A DNA stretch of 61,711 bases from Gammaproteobacteria bacterium UBA2965 (lineage in GTDB: Bacteria; Pseudomonadota; Gammaproteobacteria; Pseudomonadales; Azotimanducaceae). Positions within the stretch are counted from its first letter, which is position 1, and each line of letters opens with the position of its first letter. Both the position numbers and the translations under genes were made by a program. The notes beneath the pieces were generated by a model. The model did not search any database. It was given only the letters and a program-made list of their open reading frames with translations, and was not told the origin of the DNA. This document shows positions 43,358 through 51,687 of this stretch, in pieces. Location of the stretch: assembly GCA_002348385.1 (NCBI GenBank), contig DEBD01000006.1, positions 1 through 61,711 on the forward strand, written 5' to 3'.

Positions 43358-46300
43358 TCAGGTCTTCCCTGGCGCCTGCAGCGTACCACCTTGAGTTTTC
43401 TTAACGAATTCAGTGGCATCCTGGAGGATGCAATAGCCGGCAGGCACTACCAGCAACGTGACAAACGTGGCAAACAGCACGCCAAAACCCACCGACGTGG
43501 CCATGGGGATGAGCACACCAGCTTGGACGCTGCGGTTGAGCAGCAGGGGTGACAAGCCGGCAAACGTTGTCAGAGATGTCAGCATGATCGGCCGGCAGCG
43601 CGACAAGGCCGCCTCGATTACCGCATCTTTCACGCTCAGGCCGTCCGCGCGGCGGGCGTTCACCCCATGAACAAGAACCAGGCTGGAGTTGACCACCACG
43701 CCGGAAGCCGCGACAAACCCCATGACCGACATGATGGCCATGCTGCCCAGCAGACCAAATGTTTTCATGATGATGTGACCCCAGATAGCGCCCACGAACG
43801 CAAATGGAATCACCGACATGATGATCAGAGGCTGACCGTAGGAGCGCAGCGGTATCGCCAGCAGCGCGTAGATTACGAATAAAGCCACGACGAACAGCGG
43901 GATGATCGCCGCGAGGGTCTCCCCCTGCTCCCGCTGGGACCCTTCCAGCCCGTAGCTGACCAGCGGGTGATCGCGCATGATCTCCTGCATCGGGCCGGCG
44001 TTGAGCTTGGCCAGCACCTCGTTGGCCGTGATCACAGCGCGGTCTACGTCGGCCACCACGTTTACCACACGACGCCCATCCACCCGCTTGATGGTGGAGA
44101 AGCCACGCCCAAGGTCGGCGTGGGCCACGGTAGCAAAAGGAACCTCGGAACCGTCCCAAGCCCGGATGCGCATGCCGTCTAGGGCATCCAGCGTACGCCG
44201 CTCGGACTCCGTGTAGCGCAGCATCACCCGGACATCGTCGCGGCCGCGCTGAATGCGCTGGATCTCCTCGCCATAGAACGCCTGGCGCACCTGCCGGCCC
44301 AGATCACCCAGCGAGAGGCCAAGTGCTTCACCGGCGGGCAAGATGTCCAGCTGCAGCTCCCGCTTGCCGCTGCGAAAGGAGTCGGAAATGTCGATCACGC
44401 CGGGATATTCCGCCAGCCTGGCACGAATCTTGGTCGCCACGACACGCAGTTCATCGAGCTGCGAGCCTTCCAGCTGGATATCAATCTCGGCTCCCACCCC
44501 GAAGTTGGACGCATCGAATGAAAGCTCCACCGCGTCGGGTACCTGGCCCACGGCCTCGCGCCAGCGGCGCGTAATCTCCAGGGTTCCGGCCTCACGCTCC
44601 TCGCCAGGCGTGAGCTGCATGGTGACCTCCGCCAGGTGCCCGCCTGACCCGCTGCCGCCCCCCACGAAGATTGGACCCGTCGCCGCACCACTAACCGGGT
44701 GACCGCCCACGGCTGCCAGCACATGCGTCACCGGGGGCGCATCGGAGGCTTCCGCCGCCAGCTCCGCGCGCAGCACTTCGGCGGATTCCGCAATGGTTCG
44801 AGCCACCGACTCGGTCACTCGCGCCGGGGTGCCCAGCGGCATGGTGAGCTTTGCCGTTACCCGGTCCGCGGGAATGGAGGGGAAGAACGAAAACGGCATA
44901 TGGCCACCCGCGATGGCACCTACCGTGGCGATGAACACGGCCAATGCCGCCGCGGCGGTAACGTAACGGGCTCCGATGGCGCGCGCCACCAGCGCACGAA
45001 AGCGCGTTTGAATCAGGCGCTCCAGGCCATCGGAGAAGTGTTGCTGCCAACCTACCACCCGCTGCGCGAACCGGTCGAAACCACCCACCAGATGCCAGGC
45101 ATAAAGTGCCGCCACCACAAGCACCGCCAGCGCAACAAAACTGCGAACGCTCCAGGAAATCTCCATCAGCAGGATGGCCAGCAGCGGCGTGAGCATGAGC
45201 GCCACCTCGCCCGCTGCCGTTTTCACCCGCTGATGACCAAGATGGGCAGGCAACACCCACTGGGATTCGATCAGAGAGAAAGCCAAACAGCACAGTACTA
45301 CCGTGGCAATCACGGTCTGAATCTGACCAATGCTGCCGGGGCCCAGGATCACAGGCACAAATGCAGTAGCGGTAGTGAGGACACCAAATATGACCGGCAC
45401 CGACACCTGACGCGTGCCGTTTACCGCGGCAGTGAGTAACTCACGCGGCCCAGGATCCACCCCCGACCGATACTGCATCGCGTACACGCGCTCCCCCACC
45501 ACCACCGCATCATCCACCATGATGCCCAGCACCAGGATGAATCCGAAGGTGGAGATGCCGTCAATGGACAAATTCAGCAGGTTGGCGAGGAACAGAGCAC
45601 CCAGGAAGGCGACCGGAACACCCACGCTGACCCAGAAAGACAGGCGCGGCCGCAGAAAGATGGCCAGCAGCAACAGCACCAGCAGGAACCCCTGGCGCGC
45701 GCTATCGAGCAGGGTATCCAGGCGGTCGCGCATGAAGCGGGAGTTATCGCTCCACACCGTAAGCTCCACCCCTTCGGGCAGGCGATCCGCGGCCTGGGCC
45801 AGGTAGGCCTTTACCGCATCGCTGATGTCCAGGAGATTTTCGTCTCCCACACGCGACACGCTCACGAGTGCAGCAGGGCGATTATCGAACCACAGCGCCT
45901 GGTCGGTATCTTCGAAGCCGTCCACCACCACCGCCACGTCGCGCAGGTACACGCGCGTACCGTCGGCCCGAGTCAGCACCACCAGCTCTTCGAATTCCGG
46001 ACCCCAGTAGGCCTGGCCCTTGGTGCGCAGCAGAATCTCTCCTCCTTCCGTCTTTATGCTGCCGCCTGGCAAGTCCAGAGACGCGCGTCGCACCGCGTCC
46101 GCCACTTGAGAGAAGGTTAGACCGTAGCGTCGCAGCGACGCTTCGGAGATTTCGATGGACACCTCGTAGGGGCGCGTGCTGGCGAGGTCTACCTGCGTGA
46201 CCCCAGGCAGCGCGATGATCTCGTCGCGCACCCGCTGGCCCACCTCTTTAAGCTCACGCTCGTCTGCTGGGCCCGTCACCGCAATGTCGAGCACCGGGCG

Positions 46301-46705
46301 CTTGGGCAGCACCAGAGTAATTACGGGCTTTTCTGTTTCTTCGGGAAACGTATCGATGGCGTCGACACGGTTCTTCACATCACCCAGTGCGCGATCGGCA
46401 TTGGCATTTTCCAGCAGCTCCACAGTGACCTGGCATACGCCTTCGTTGGCGTTGGAAACGATCTTCTCAACGCCTTCAACCCCCTCCAGCGCTTCTTCGA
46501 TGCGGATGCACACCCCTTCTTCCACTTCTTCAGGTGCGGCGCCCAAATACAACACCGATACCGTGACCACATTGAGGTCGATATCGGGAAACGATTTCTG
46601 AGGCATAAAAGGCAGCGTGGCGATGCCCGCCACCACCATCACGCCCAGCAGCAGGTTGGCGGCTACCGGATTCTGCGCGAACCAGGCAATGGGGCCGTCT
46701 TTCAC
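43358..46705 (-). CDS. RND-family efflux permease (HAE1/AcrB-like)
   Basis: 1115-residue inner-membrane pump, the longest protein in the window. It starts GPIAWFAQNPVAANLLLGVMVV, and TM4 has FGFILVLGIMVDDAVVVGERV with the paired Asp for proton transfer. Two periplasmic porter repeats are present, and the C-terminus has VMGFVAASGVVVNSSLVLVHG. GTG start overlaps the adaptor stop (GTGA). With the adaptor and TetR it forms a three-gene operon; the outer-membrane channel must be encoded elsewhere. Substrates unknown. Confidence 0.93.
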   Translation of the reverse strand: MKDGPIAWFAQNPVAANLLLGVMVVAGIATLPFMPQKSFPDIDLNVVTVSVLYLGAAPEEVEEGVCIRIEEALEGVEGVEKIVSNANEGVCQVTVELLENANADRALGDVKNRVDAIDTFPEETEKPVITLVLPKRPVLDIAVTGPADERELKEVGQRVRDEIIALPGVTQVDLASTRPYEVSIEISEASLRRYGLTFSQVADAVRRASLDLPGGSIKTEGGEILLRTKGQAYWGPEFEELVVLTRADGTRVYLRDVAVVVDGFEDTDQALWFDNRPAALVSVSRVGDENLLDISDAVKAYLAQAADRLPEGVELTVWSDNSRFMRDRLDTLLDSARQGFLLVLLLLAIFLRPRLSFWVSVGVPVAFLGALFLANLLNLSIDGISTFGFILVLGIMVDDAVVVGERVYAMQYRSGVDPGPRELLTAAVNGTRQVSVPVIFGVLTTATAFVPVILGPGSIGQIQTVIATVVLCCLAFSLIESQWVLPAHLGHQRVKTAAGEVALMLTPLLAILLMEISWSVRSFVALAVLVVAALYAWHLVGGFDRFAQRVVGWQQHFSDGLERLIQTRFRALVARAIGARYVTAAAALAVFIATVGAIAGGHMPFSFFPSIPADRVTAKLTMPLGTPARVTESVARTIAESAEVLRAELAAEASDAPPVTHVLAAVGGHPVSGAATGPIFVGGGSGSGGHLAEVTMQLTPGEEREAGTLEITRRWREAVGQVPDAVELSFDASNFGVGAEIDIQLEGSQLDELRVVATKIRARLAEYPGVIDISDSFRSGKRELQLDILPAGEALGLSLGDLGRQVRQAFYGEEIQRIQRGRDDVRVMLRYTESERRTLDALDGMRIRAWDGSEVPFATVAHADLGRGFSTIKRVDGRRVVNVVADVDRAVITANEVLAKLNAGPMQEIMRDHPLVSYGLEGSQREQGETLAAIIPLFVVALFVIYALLAIPLRSYGQPLIIMSVIPFAFVGAIWGHIIMKTFGLLGSMAIMSVMGFVAASGVVVNSSLVLVHGVNARRADGLSVKDAVIEAALSRCRPIMLTSLTTFAGLSPLLLNRSVQAGVLIPMATSVGFGVLFATFVTLLVVPAGYCILQDATEFVKKTQGGTLQAPGKT

Positions 46706-47889
46706 GAGCCTGGCTCGCCAGCGGGGCTACCGGCCAGGGCCTGAGGTGCCTCTTCGATCACCCGCACGGCCATTCCTTCCGCGGTGCTCTGCAGCGCCGA
46801 TATGCACACCAGCTCCCCGGCCGCGAGACCGCGACTGACATAAATCTCGCCGTTCGCGCTGCGTAGCACCTCCACATCACGAAATCGCAGACGGCTCTGG
46901 TCATCTACCACCAGCACCCGCGACTGCCCTCGCAGCGCCGCGCGCGGCAGTACGACAAGGTTGCTCAGGGTGGCCCCTTCGATTTCGGCGTCGACAAACA
47001 AGCCCACGGACAGAGGCGGCCGGTCATTGTCTACCGCATAGGGTTCCGGTACCTGAGCCACCACGTTCACCATGCGCGTGGTGGGGTCGAGCTCTCCTTC
47101 GGTGCGCACTACATGGCCGTGCCACTCGTGCTCCTTGCCCGCAAAACGCGTGCGAAGAACGACAGGCACGGGCTCGATATTCTCGCTGCCGACGTGGGCG
47201 AGAGGCAGCTCCAGATACGCCAGCTCTTCGTCGTGTATGGGCAAGCGCACCTCTGCGTAATCCACCGCATAGATGGTTCCGATGCTGGCGCCGCGTTTGA
47301 CAAATTGTCCGACGTCTACCCGCTCAGAGCGAACGCGGCCGTCGTAGGGGGCGACTACTTGAGTGCGTGCAAGATCCCGTTCGGCTCGCGACAGGCGGGC
47401 GGTGGCTTCGCGCAGGGTGGCTTGCGCAATGCGCACGCGGTTCAACGCGTCATCACGCTGCGAGTCGCTGGCCGCGCCGCGGGTGAGCAGATCTTCCTGT
47501 CGCTGGTGCGTTTTTCGCGCATTGGAAAGATCGCTGCGGGCCCGAGCGAGCCCGGCGCGGGCCTGCTCCAGAGCGACCTCATAGTCCAGCGGCTCGATGG
47601 TCAGCAGCACGTCGCCCTTTGAGAAGAAGCCGCCGGATACCAGGGCATTCGACACCTGCTCCACACGGCCGTCCACCTCGGGCACCAGGTCACTCTCGGT
47701 GCGCGGGACCACGCTACCGTGGGTCCACACGCGCAGTTGAATGCTTCTGGGCACCACCTCCGCCACTCGTACCAGCGGCGCCACGGCACGTGACGGCCTC
47801 GGCTCCACGTCGGGGCCCGTAACGATCAGCAATGCCGCGACGACGAATCCCACCCCAATCACAACCAGCGGCAACAGACGCTTATTCAT
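46702..47889 (-). CDS. RND efflux periplasmic adaptor subunit
   Basis: 395 residues of the HlyD/AcrA family. N-terminal membrane anchor (LVVIGVGFVVAALLIVTG), biotinyl-lipoyl half motif SVVPRTESDLVPEVDGRVEQV, a coiled-coil hairpin (about residues 90-180: EQARAGLARARSDLSNARKT and ATARLSRAERDLARTQ), then PYDGRVRSERVDVGQFV and a beta-barrel. It links the RND pump to an outer-membrane channel. Overlaps the TetR gene by 8 nt and the pump gene by GTGA. Confidence 0.92.
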   Translation of the reverse strand: MNKRLLPLVVIGVGFVVAALLIVTGPDVEPRPSRAVAPLVRVAEVVPRSIQLRVWTHGSVVPRTESDLVPEVDGRVEQVSNALVSGGFFSKGDVLLTIEPLDYEVALEQARAGLARARSDLSNARKTHQRQEDLLTRGAASDSQRDDALNRVRIAQATLREATARLSRAERDLARTQVVAPYDGRVRSERVDVGQFVKRGASIGTIYAVDYAEVRLPIHDEELAYLELPLAHVGSENIEPVPVVLRTRFAGKEHEWHGHVVRTEGELDPTTRMVNVVAQVPEPYAVDNDRPPLSVGLFVDAEIEGATLSNLVVLPRAALRGQSRVLVVDDQSRLRFRDVEVLRSANGEIYVSRGLAAGELVCISALQSTAEGMAVRVIEEAPQALAGSPAGEPGS

Positions 47890-48532
47890 GGCCCGCCTCC
47901 TGAGTCAAGCCGGCCAGCACAAAGCGGATCAAGTGCTCCGGGCCGCTGGCGCGCACCGCCTGCTCGATACCAGCCTCCGCACCATAGACGTTCAACGGTA
48001 CGTCAAAGTTGTTGAGCTGAATCACGCATCCCACCATGAAATGAAAGCGCCAGTGCAGGGTTGCCTGGTCGAGGTGGGGCAGGGCGCTACCGAGCGCGGC
48101 GATGAAACGTCGGGCCGTCTCTGCGAAGGTGCGCTCCAGCAGAGGAATCGACACGTCCCTGGGTTCCGCGAAAATGCGTGCCGCCAGGCGCGGCATGGGG
48201 CCGCCGGAAGCGAGTTCGCGCTCTGGTTCCACAAACGCGCGCACCACGGCTTCGCAATCGAGGGGCTCACCGCCGGCTTGCAGTTGGTCCAGGCGTCGCA
48301 GCCGTTCTGCGTTGATGGGAGCTACGGCACGATGGAAAACCGCCTCCAGCAGCTGGGTTTTTGAGCCGAAGTGGTAGTGGGCCGCCGCCAGGTTTACCCC
48401 GGCCGCATCCGCTATCGCCCGCACCGAGGTGCCGGAGTATCCGTGCTCTCCAAACAGCCGCTCGCAGGTATCCAGAATGCGTTCGCGCGTCTGCAGGGAG
48501 TCCGCACGCGGTGTTCGCGCAGGTTCGCCCAT
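47882..48532 (-). CDS. TetR/AcrR-family regulator of the RND operon
   Basis: 216 residues. The N-terminal HTH (TRERILDTCERLFGEHGYSG, then VRAIADAAGVNLAAAHYHFGSK) is typical of TetR regulators; the C-terminal ligand domain is of the AefR/CerR-like kind. It is the first gene of the efflux operon, overlapping the adaptor gene, and a palindrome lies 13-34 bp upstream of its start, so autorepression with ligand release is likely. Ligand unknown. Confidence 0.93.
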   Translation of the reverse strand: MGEPARTPRADSLQTRERILDTCERLFGEHGYSGTSVRAIADAAGVNLAAAHYHFGSKTQLLEAVFHRAVAPINAERLRRLDQLQAGGEPLDCEAVVRAFVEPERELASGGPMPRLAARIFAEPRDVSIPLLERTFAETARRFIAALGSALPHLDQATLHWRFHFMVGCVIQLNNFDVPLNVYGAEAGIEQAVRASGPEHLIRFVLAGLTQEAGHE

Positions 48533-48544
48533 CTAACCCCAACC

Positions 48545-48566
48545 ACTTAAAACGGTCGTTTGAAGT
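48545..48566 (-). promoter_or_regulatory. Probable TetR operator
   Basis: ACTTAAAACG - GT - CGTTTGAAGT is a 22-bp dyad with a single mismatch, just before the TetR start. The inner AAACG/CGTTT arms resemble operators of many TetR/AcrR regulators. Confidence 0.75.
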
Positions 48567-48613
48567 TATCAGAAGCCGCGCGGATTTGCCAACTACCCCG
48601 GGAGTCAGCTCGC

Positions 48614-49498
48614 TTAGCGGCCCGTCTGCAGGGAGCGAAACACCTGACGGATCATCGTTTCGCCGTTGATGAAGCCGCCGTCCCAACGCTCACTGAGGTC
48701 CGAAAGGTCAATCTCGGCAACTACTTCGTCCTCGCTGCGCCCAGCCATGAGCAACACGACCACCCGACCCCGCACGGCCTCAAGCATGTCGATGCTCTCC
48801 TTGAGACCGGCTTTGTCGGTGAGCGCCCCGTGCCCCGGGATGATCCGTGTGGCGTCATCGGCCCGCTCGTACGCGGCCTTCTGGGCATCTATATATCCGG
48901 TGATGGTGCCGCCCGAAGCAAGGTCGATAAACGGGTAACCGTTGCTGAAGAACACATCCCCCATATGCATGACCCTGGCTTCTTCAAAGTGCACGATCAC
49001 ATCACCGTCGGTGTGCGCTCGCTCCACGTGAAAGGCATGCACCGCATGGCCGTTGAGGTGCAAAGTAGCCGACTGTGAGAACGTCAAGTGCGGCAGCGCA
49101 TCGACTGGCGCAGGTGGCACCGATCGCTCCGCATTCGACGACCCGCTGCGCAGACGTGCATGCACGTTATCGTGCGCAACCAGCACCGCGCCGGCCTGGG
49201 CGAACGCCGCATTGCCTCCCGTGTGGTCGCCATGCCAGTGGGTATTGAGGAGAAACCTCACCGGTTGGTCGGTGAGCTTGGCCACCGCCGCCTGAATCTT
49301 GCCGGCCAGCGGCGCAAACTGGTCATCGATAAGAAAGGCGCCGTCCGGCCCCACCGACAAACCCAGATTGCCACCCGCTCCCTCCAGCATGTACAGGCCA
49401 CCACCCAGGTCCGTGCTGGTGATCTCTACGCCGCTGAAATCCTGTGCCGACGCGGACCCGATCACGCCGAGCAGCATTGCCGCAATGAACTTACGCAT
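48614..49498 (-). CDS. Secreted metallo-beta-lactamase-fold hydrolase
   Basis: 294 residues. Signal peptide (RKFIAAMLLGVIGSASAQ), GGNLGLSVGPDGAFLIDDQFAPLA, the zinc motif LLNTHWHGDHTGG, then HTDGDVIVHF and the IPGHGALTD His. It resembles the periplasmic MBL proteins of the SoxH/quinoprotein-relay type, not a confirmed beta-lactamase. GGGAGGGAG before ATG 49498 decides the start. Divergent from tRNA-Arg. Substrate not deducible. Confidence 0.88.
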   Translation of the reverse strand: MRKFIAAMLLGVIGSASAQDFSGVEITSTDLGGGLYMLEGAGGNLGLSVGPDGAFLIDDQFAPLAGKIQAAVAKLTDQPVRFLLNTHWHGDHTGGNAAFAQAGAVLVAHDNVHARLRSGSSNAERSVPPAPVDALPHLTFSQSATLHLNGHAVHAFHVERAHTDGDVIVHFEEARVMHMGDVFFSNGYPFIDLASGGTITGYIDAQKAAYERADDATRIIPGHGALTDKAGLKESIDMLEAVRGRVVVLLMAGRSEDEVVAEIDLSDLSERWDGGFINGETMIRQVFRSLQTGR

Positions 49499-49548
49499 GT
49501 CTCCCTCCCAAAAAGCCACCACGCCTATTGTATACTCGCGCACCCCAC

Positions 49549-49625
49549 GCGCCCGTAGCTCAGCTGGATAGAGTACTGGCCTCCGAAGCCAGGGGTCGCG
49601 CGTTCGAATCGCGCCGGGCGCGCCA
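49549..49625 (+). tRNA. tRNA-Arg (anticodon CCG)
   Basis: 77 nt including an encoded CCA. Acceptor stem GCGCCCG/CGGGCGC, D arm GCTCAGCTGGATAGAGT, anticodon stem CTGGC/GCCAG around loop CTCCGAA (anticodon CCG), and T arm GCGCG-TTCGAAT-CGCGC. It reads the arginine codon CGG. A TATACT -10 hexamer lies at 49531-49536. Confidence 0.95.
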
Positions 49626-49932
49626 TCTGCAAAAAGGTCCGCACCGCCCAGAAGGCCTCATCAGGCGCCGGCATCGATTCGAACTTTACCGCCAGGATCC
49701 ATGTGTTTCGCTCAAGCAACGCTTTGCATAGACGGTGTCCGCCATCCATCAGGCTGGCGTCGGCGTTGCGGATGATCGGCCAATGCAGAGATAGGCAGCG
49801 CCAATCCTGCGCCTGTTCGACTAGTTGATCAAACAGGCAGCTTAAGGGTCACAAAGCCGACGTCTCGGCAGACCCGCCCCAACGCCTTTTATTGCCTTCC
49901 AACTCGATGCGTTTAGCGACTTCGTCGGCCAT
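49626..49932 (-). pseudogene. Decayed ParB-like/hypothetical gene with in-frame TGA
   Basis: Starting at an ATG (49932) that directly follows the stop of the nitroreductase gene, one frame reads MADEVAKRIELEGNKRRW..., hits TGA at codon 28, then continues in the same frame with LFDQLVEQAQDWR, WPIIRNADASLMDGGHRL, CKALLERNTWILAVKFE and MPAPDEAFW before running antisense into tRNA-Arg with no stop. IIxxADxxLMDGGHRL resembles ParB-like nuclease-type proteins. The lost 3' end and the stop both point to decay. Confidence 0.65.
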
Positions 49933-50400
49933 CTAATTTTCTGCTAACCGCGCAGGCGCGTGGCTGGCGACAACCACAACGGTGGATTCAACAGCGCGCG
50001 CGAACTGATCGGGATCCGGCACCCCGTCCCTGTCCAGGGTCACCTGATGATAGGCAGCATCCTGAGGGTAGTGCGCCAACAACCGCATAAGGTAGTCGCC
50101 AACCAGATCTGGCTCGGTGACGATGCGGCAGCGATACGGCGCCTCCAGCCCCCGAATTCTCAAAGTGACATCCGGGTTGGCGGCCACGTTCCGCCACCAT
50201 TGGGTTTCGCGCGCTGTAGAGCTACATATACCCTCAGCGTCGGCAAGATAGCGCACAGGCAAGGTCCGCGCCCTGCCACTCTTCCTGCCCCGCACCCGAA
50301 CCAACATGATGCTTTTGCTCAGCAGGCCATGAAGCGGGGAACAGAGCAGCGCACGCACCACCAGATTGATGAGCGGAAAAAGGAACTCGGGAATACGCAT
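49933..50400 (-). CDS. Nitroreductase/deazaflavin-dependent (DDN-type) family protein
   Basis: 155 residues of the DUF385/DDN split-barrel family, related to F420-dependent nitroreductases. It contains RVRGRKSGRARTLPVRYL and TQWWRNVAANPDVTLRIRG, the conserved blocks. The ATG at 50400 follows a GTG at 50406 that would add two residues; neither has a strong SD. A remnant gene begins with its stop codon's last bases adjacent (TAG-ATG). Cofactor (F420 or FMN) and substrate unknown. Confidence 0.85.
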   Translation of the reverse strand: MRIPEFLFPLINLVVRALLCSPLHGLLSKSIMLVRVRGRKSGRARTLPVRYLADAEGICSSTARETQWWRNVAANPDVTLRIRGLEAPYRCRIVTEPDLVGDYLMRLLAHYPQDAAYHQVTLDRDGVPDPDQFARAVESTVVVVASHAPARLAEN

Positions 50401-50493
50401 GGCCACGGCTAAATCGAATTCGTAACGTCAGGCGCCGCGGGACGCGTTGGTAGCAGGTTCATTCATTTATCGGCGCTCACTTATCGGCGCTGG

Positions 50494-50735
50494 TCAGGAT
50501 ACCGCACATAGGACAGCATATAGCCCGAACACCCGCAACAGTGCAACGTGGCTTGCCATCGCCGACAGCATATCCACAAGCGCGCGAAAGTCATCCGAAA
50601 ACAGGTACGTGTCGGCCAGATTCTACCGAATGAGCGGCTTGGTCCATTTGTTGAAAATCTTGGTCTGCCTGGACAGATAGACGACCGCATTTGGCCGGGG
50701 TATCGTCGCGCCCACCGCCAGAACGTCATGACCTC
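50494..50735 (-). pseudogene. Gene remnant with in-frame TAG
   Basis: A minus-strand frame reads DVLAVGATIPRPNAVVYLSRQ, TKIFNKWTKPLIR, then TAG, then NLADTYLFSDDFRALVDMLS and AMASHVALLRVFGLYAVLC before a TGA at 50496-50494. Composition and codon use look like real coding DNA on both sides of the TAG, but no start is found: the 5' part collides with the SnoaL-like gene on the other strand. Family not recognised. Confidence 0.5.
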
Positions 50736-51174
50736 CATGGACACCCAGACCGTCGTCGACCAACAGCAGATTCGCGAGCTGCAGAACTTCTACTCCTACT
50801 CCATCGACTCCGGCGAGTACGACAATCTGGATCGGGTTTTCATGCCCGACGCGGTGGCTGATTTCGGTCCGGCAGGTCCAACCCAGGGGCTTACAGGTAT
50901 CAAGCAGACGATTCAGGACGCGCTACACGCACTTACCGTGGCCCAACATGTTAACGGCAACCATTGGTCGAAAGTGCAGGGCGACACCGCTGTCGGCGGC
51001 TGCTACTTTCGTGTGCACATGGTTCGCGAGCACACACCCGGAGGCGACCATTTTGAGATGGGCGGGCGCTACGAAGACGACCTGGTAAAAACACAGCACG
51101 GATGGCGCTTCGCAAGGCGCCGTGTAACCGTGCTGTGGTCTACGGGCAACCCGGACGTGCGCTTCGGCCAATGA
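50728..51174 (+). CDS. SnoaL-like / NTF2-fold protein
   Basis: 148 residues. The pattern IRELQNFYSYSIDSGEYDNLDRVFMPDAVADFGP followed by HMVREHTPGGDHFEMGGRYEDDLVKTQHGWRFARRRV is typical of the nuclear-transport-factor-2/SnoaL-like dehydratase or isomerase group (cone-shaped alpha+beta barrel). Candidate starts at 50728 and 50737 lack a clear SD. The open frame extending upstream to 50548 overlaps the minus-strand remnant and is not counted. Function unassigned. Confidence 0.82.
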   Translation: MTSMDTQTVVDQQQIRELQNFYSYSIDSGEYDNLDRVFMPDAVADFGPAGPTQGLTGIKQTIQDALHALTVAQHVNGNHWSKVQGDTAVGGCYFRVHMVREHTPGGDHFEMGGRYEDDLVKTQHGWRFARRRVTVLWSTGNPDVRFGQ

Positions 51175-51182
51175 ATGACAGC
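51105..51182 (+). terminator. Hairpin after the SnoaL-like gene
   Basis: CCGCGCCG (51182-51189) and CGGCGCGG (51198-51205) form an 8-bp stem 7 nt after the SnoaL stop. No T-tract, so it is only a possible terminator. The reported end is the stem's left limit convention; the hairpin spans 51182-51205. Confidence 0.4.
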
Positions 51183-51351
51183 CGCGCCGAGTAAGCCCGG
51201 CGCGGACTTCTGGCGGAAGTGGCCACCCATGCGCCCTAGAACCGCCGGGCCGCGAAAATCAGGGAAGGTTCGTCAACAAGATTGAACATCTACCGCACAA
51301 CAAAGTAACATTCTTTGCATCGACCTACCGTTGATAAGAGGGCCCAGCCTG

Positions 51352-51678
51352 GTGTTCAGGCTACGAAAGAAGAACAAGCCAAGCCGATCGACCCGGATTC
51401 CCTCTCTCACCCACCTATTTCACGGCATCGAGATCATTCCCGGACCGCGGCCCTGCGAGGCGGTGCAGAAACTGGCCAACCGCCGCATGCTGTCTGAGGA
51501 AGCGCCCCCGCTACCGCTGAATTCATGCAGCCGCGCCGATCTTTGCACCTGCAAGTACACGCATTTCGCGGATCGCCGCACCGACTCCCGACGTGAATCC
51601 GACATCGGCCTGCCGTCACGCACCTACCTCCAGGAAGAGAAACGCGCTGGCAGCGGGCGCAGAATTACGGACGACTGA
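51352..51678 (+). CDS. Small hypothetical protein with DRR-type repeats
   Basis: 108 residues from GTG 51352 (TTG at 51331 is also possible). EAVQKLANRRMLSEEAPPLPL leads to a cysteine group (SCSRADLCTCKYTHFADRR) and the end SGRRITDD. The DRRTDSRRESD and EKRAGSGRR blocks recall the 72-residue protein at 9035-9253. Such short proteins are frequent in proteobacteria, with unknown function. Possible metal binding by the Cys/His group is speculation. Confidence 0.6.
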   Translation: MFRLRKKNKPSRSTRIPSLTHLFHGIEIIPGPRPCEAVQKLANRRMLSEEAPPLPLNSCSRADLCTCKYTHFADRRTDSRRESDIGLPSRTYLQEEKRAGSGRRITDD

Positions 51679-51687
51679 ACCGCTGGC

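Noticed and set aside
49549..49625. tRNA-Arg as an integration site of a mobile element
   Set aside because: No integrase or repeated tRNA 3' end was found within the window; only decayed genes lie next to it.
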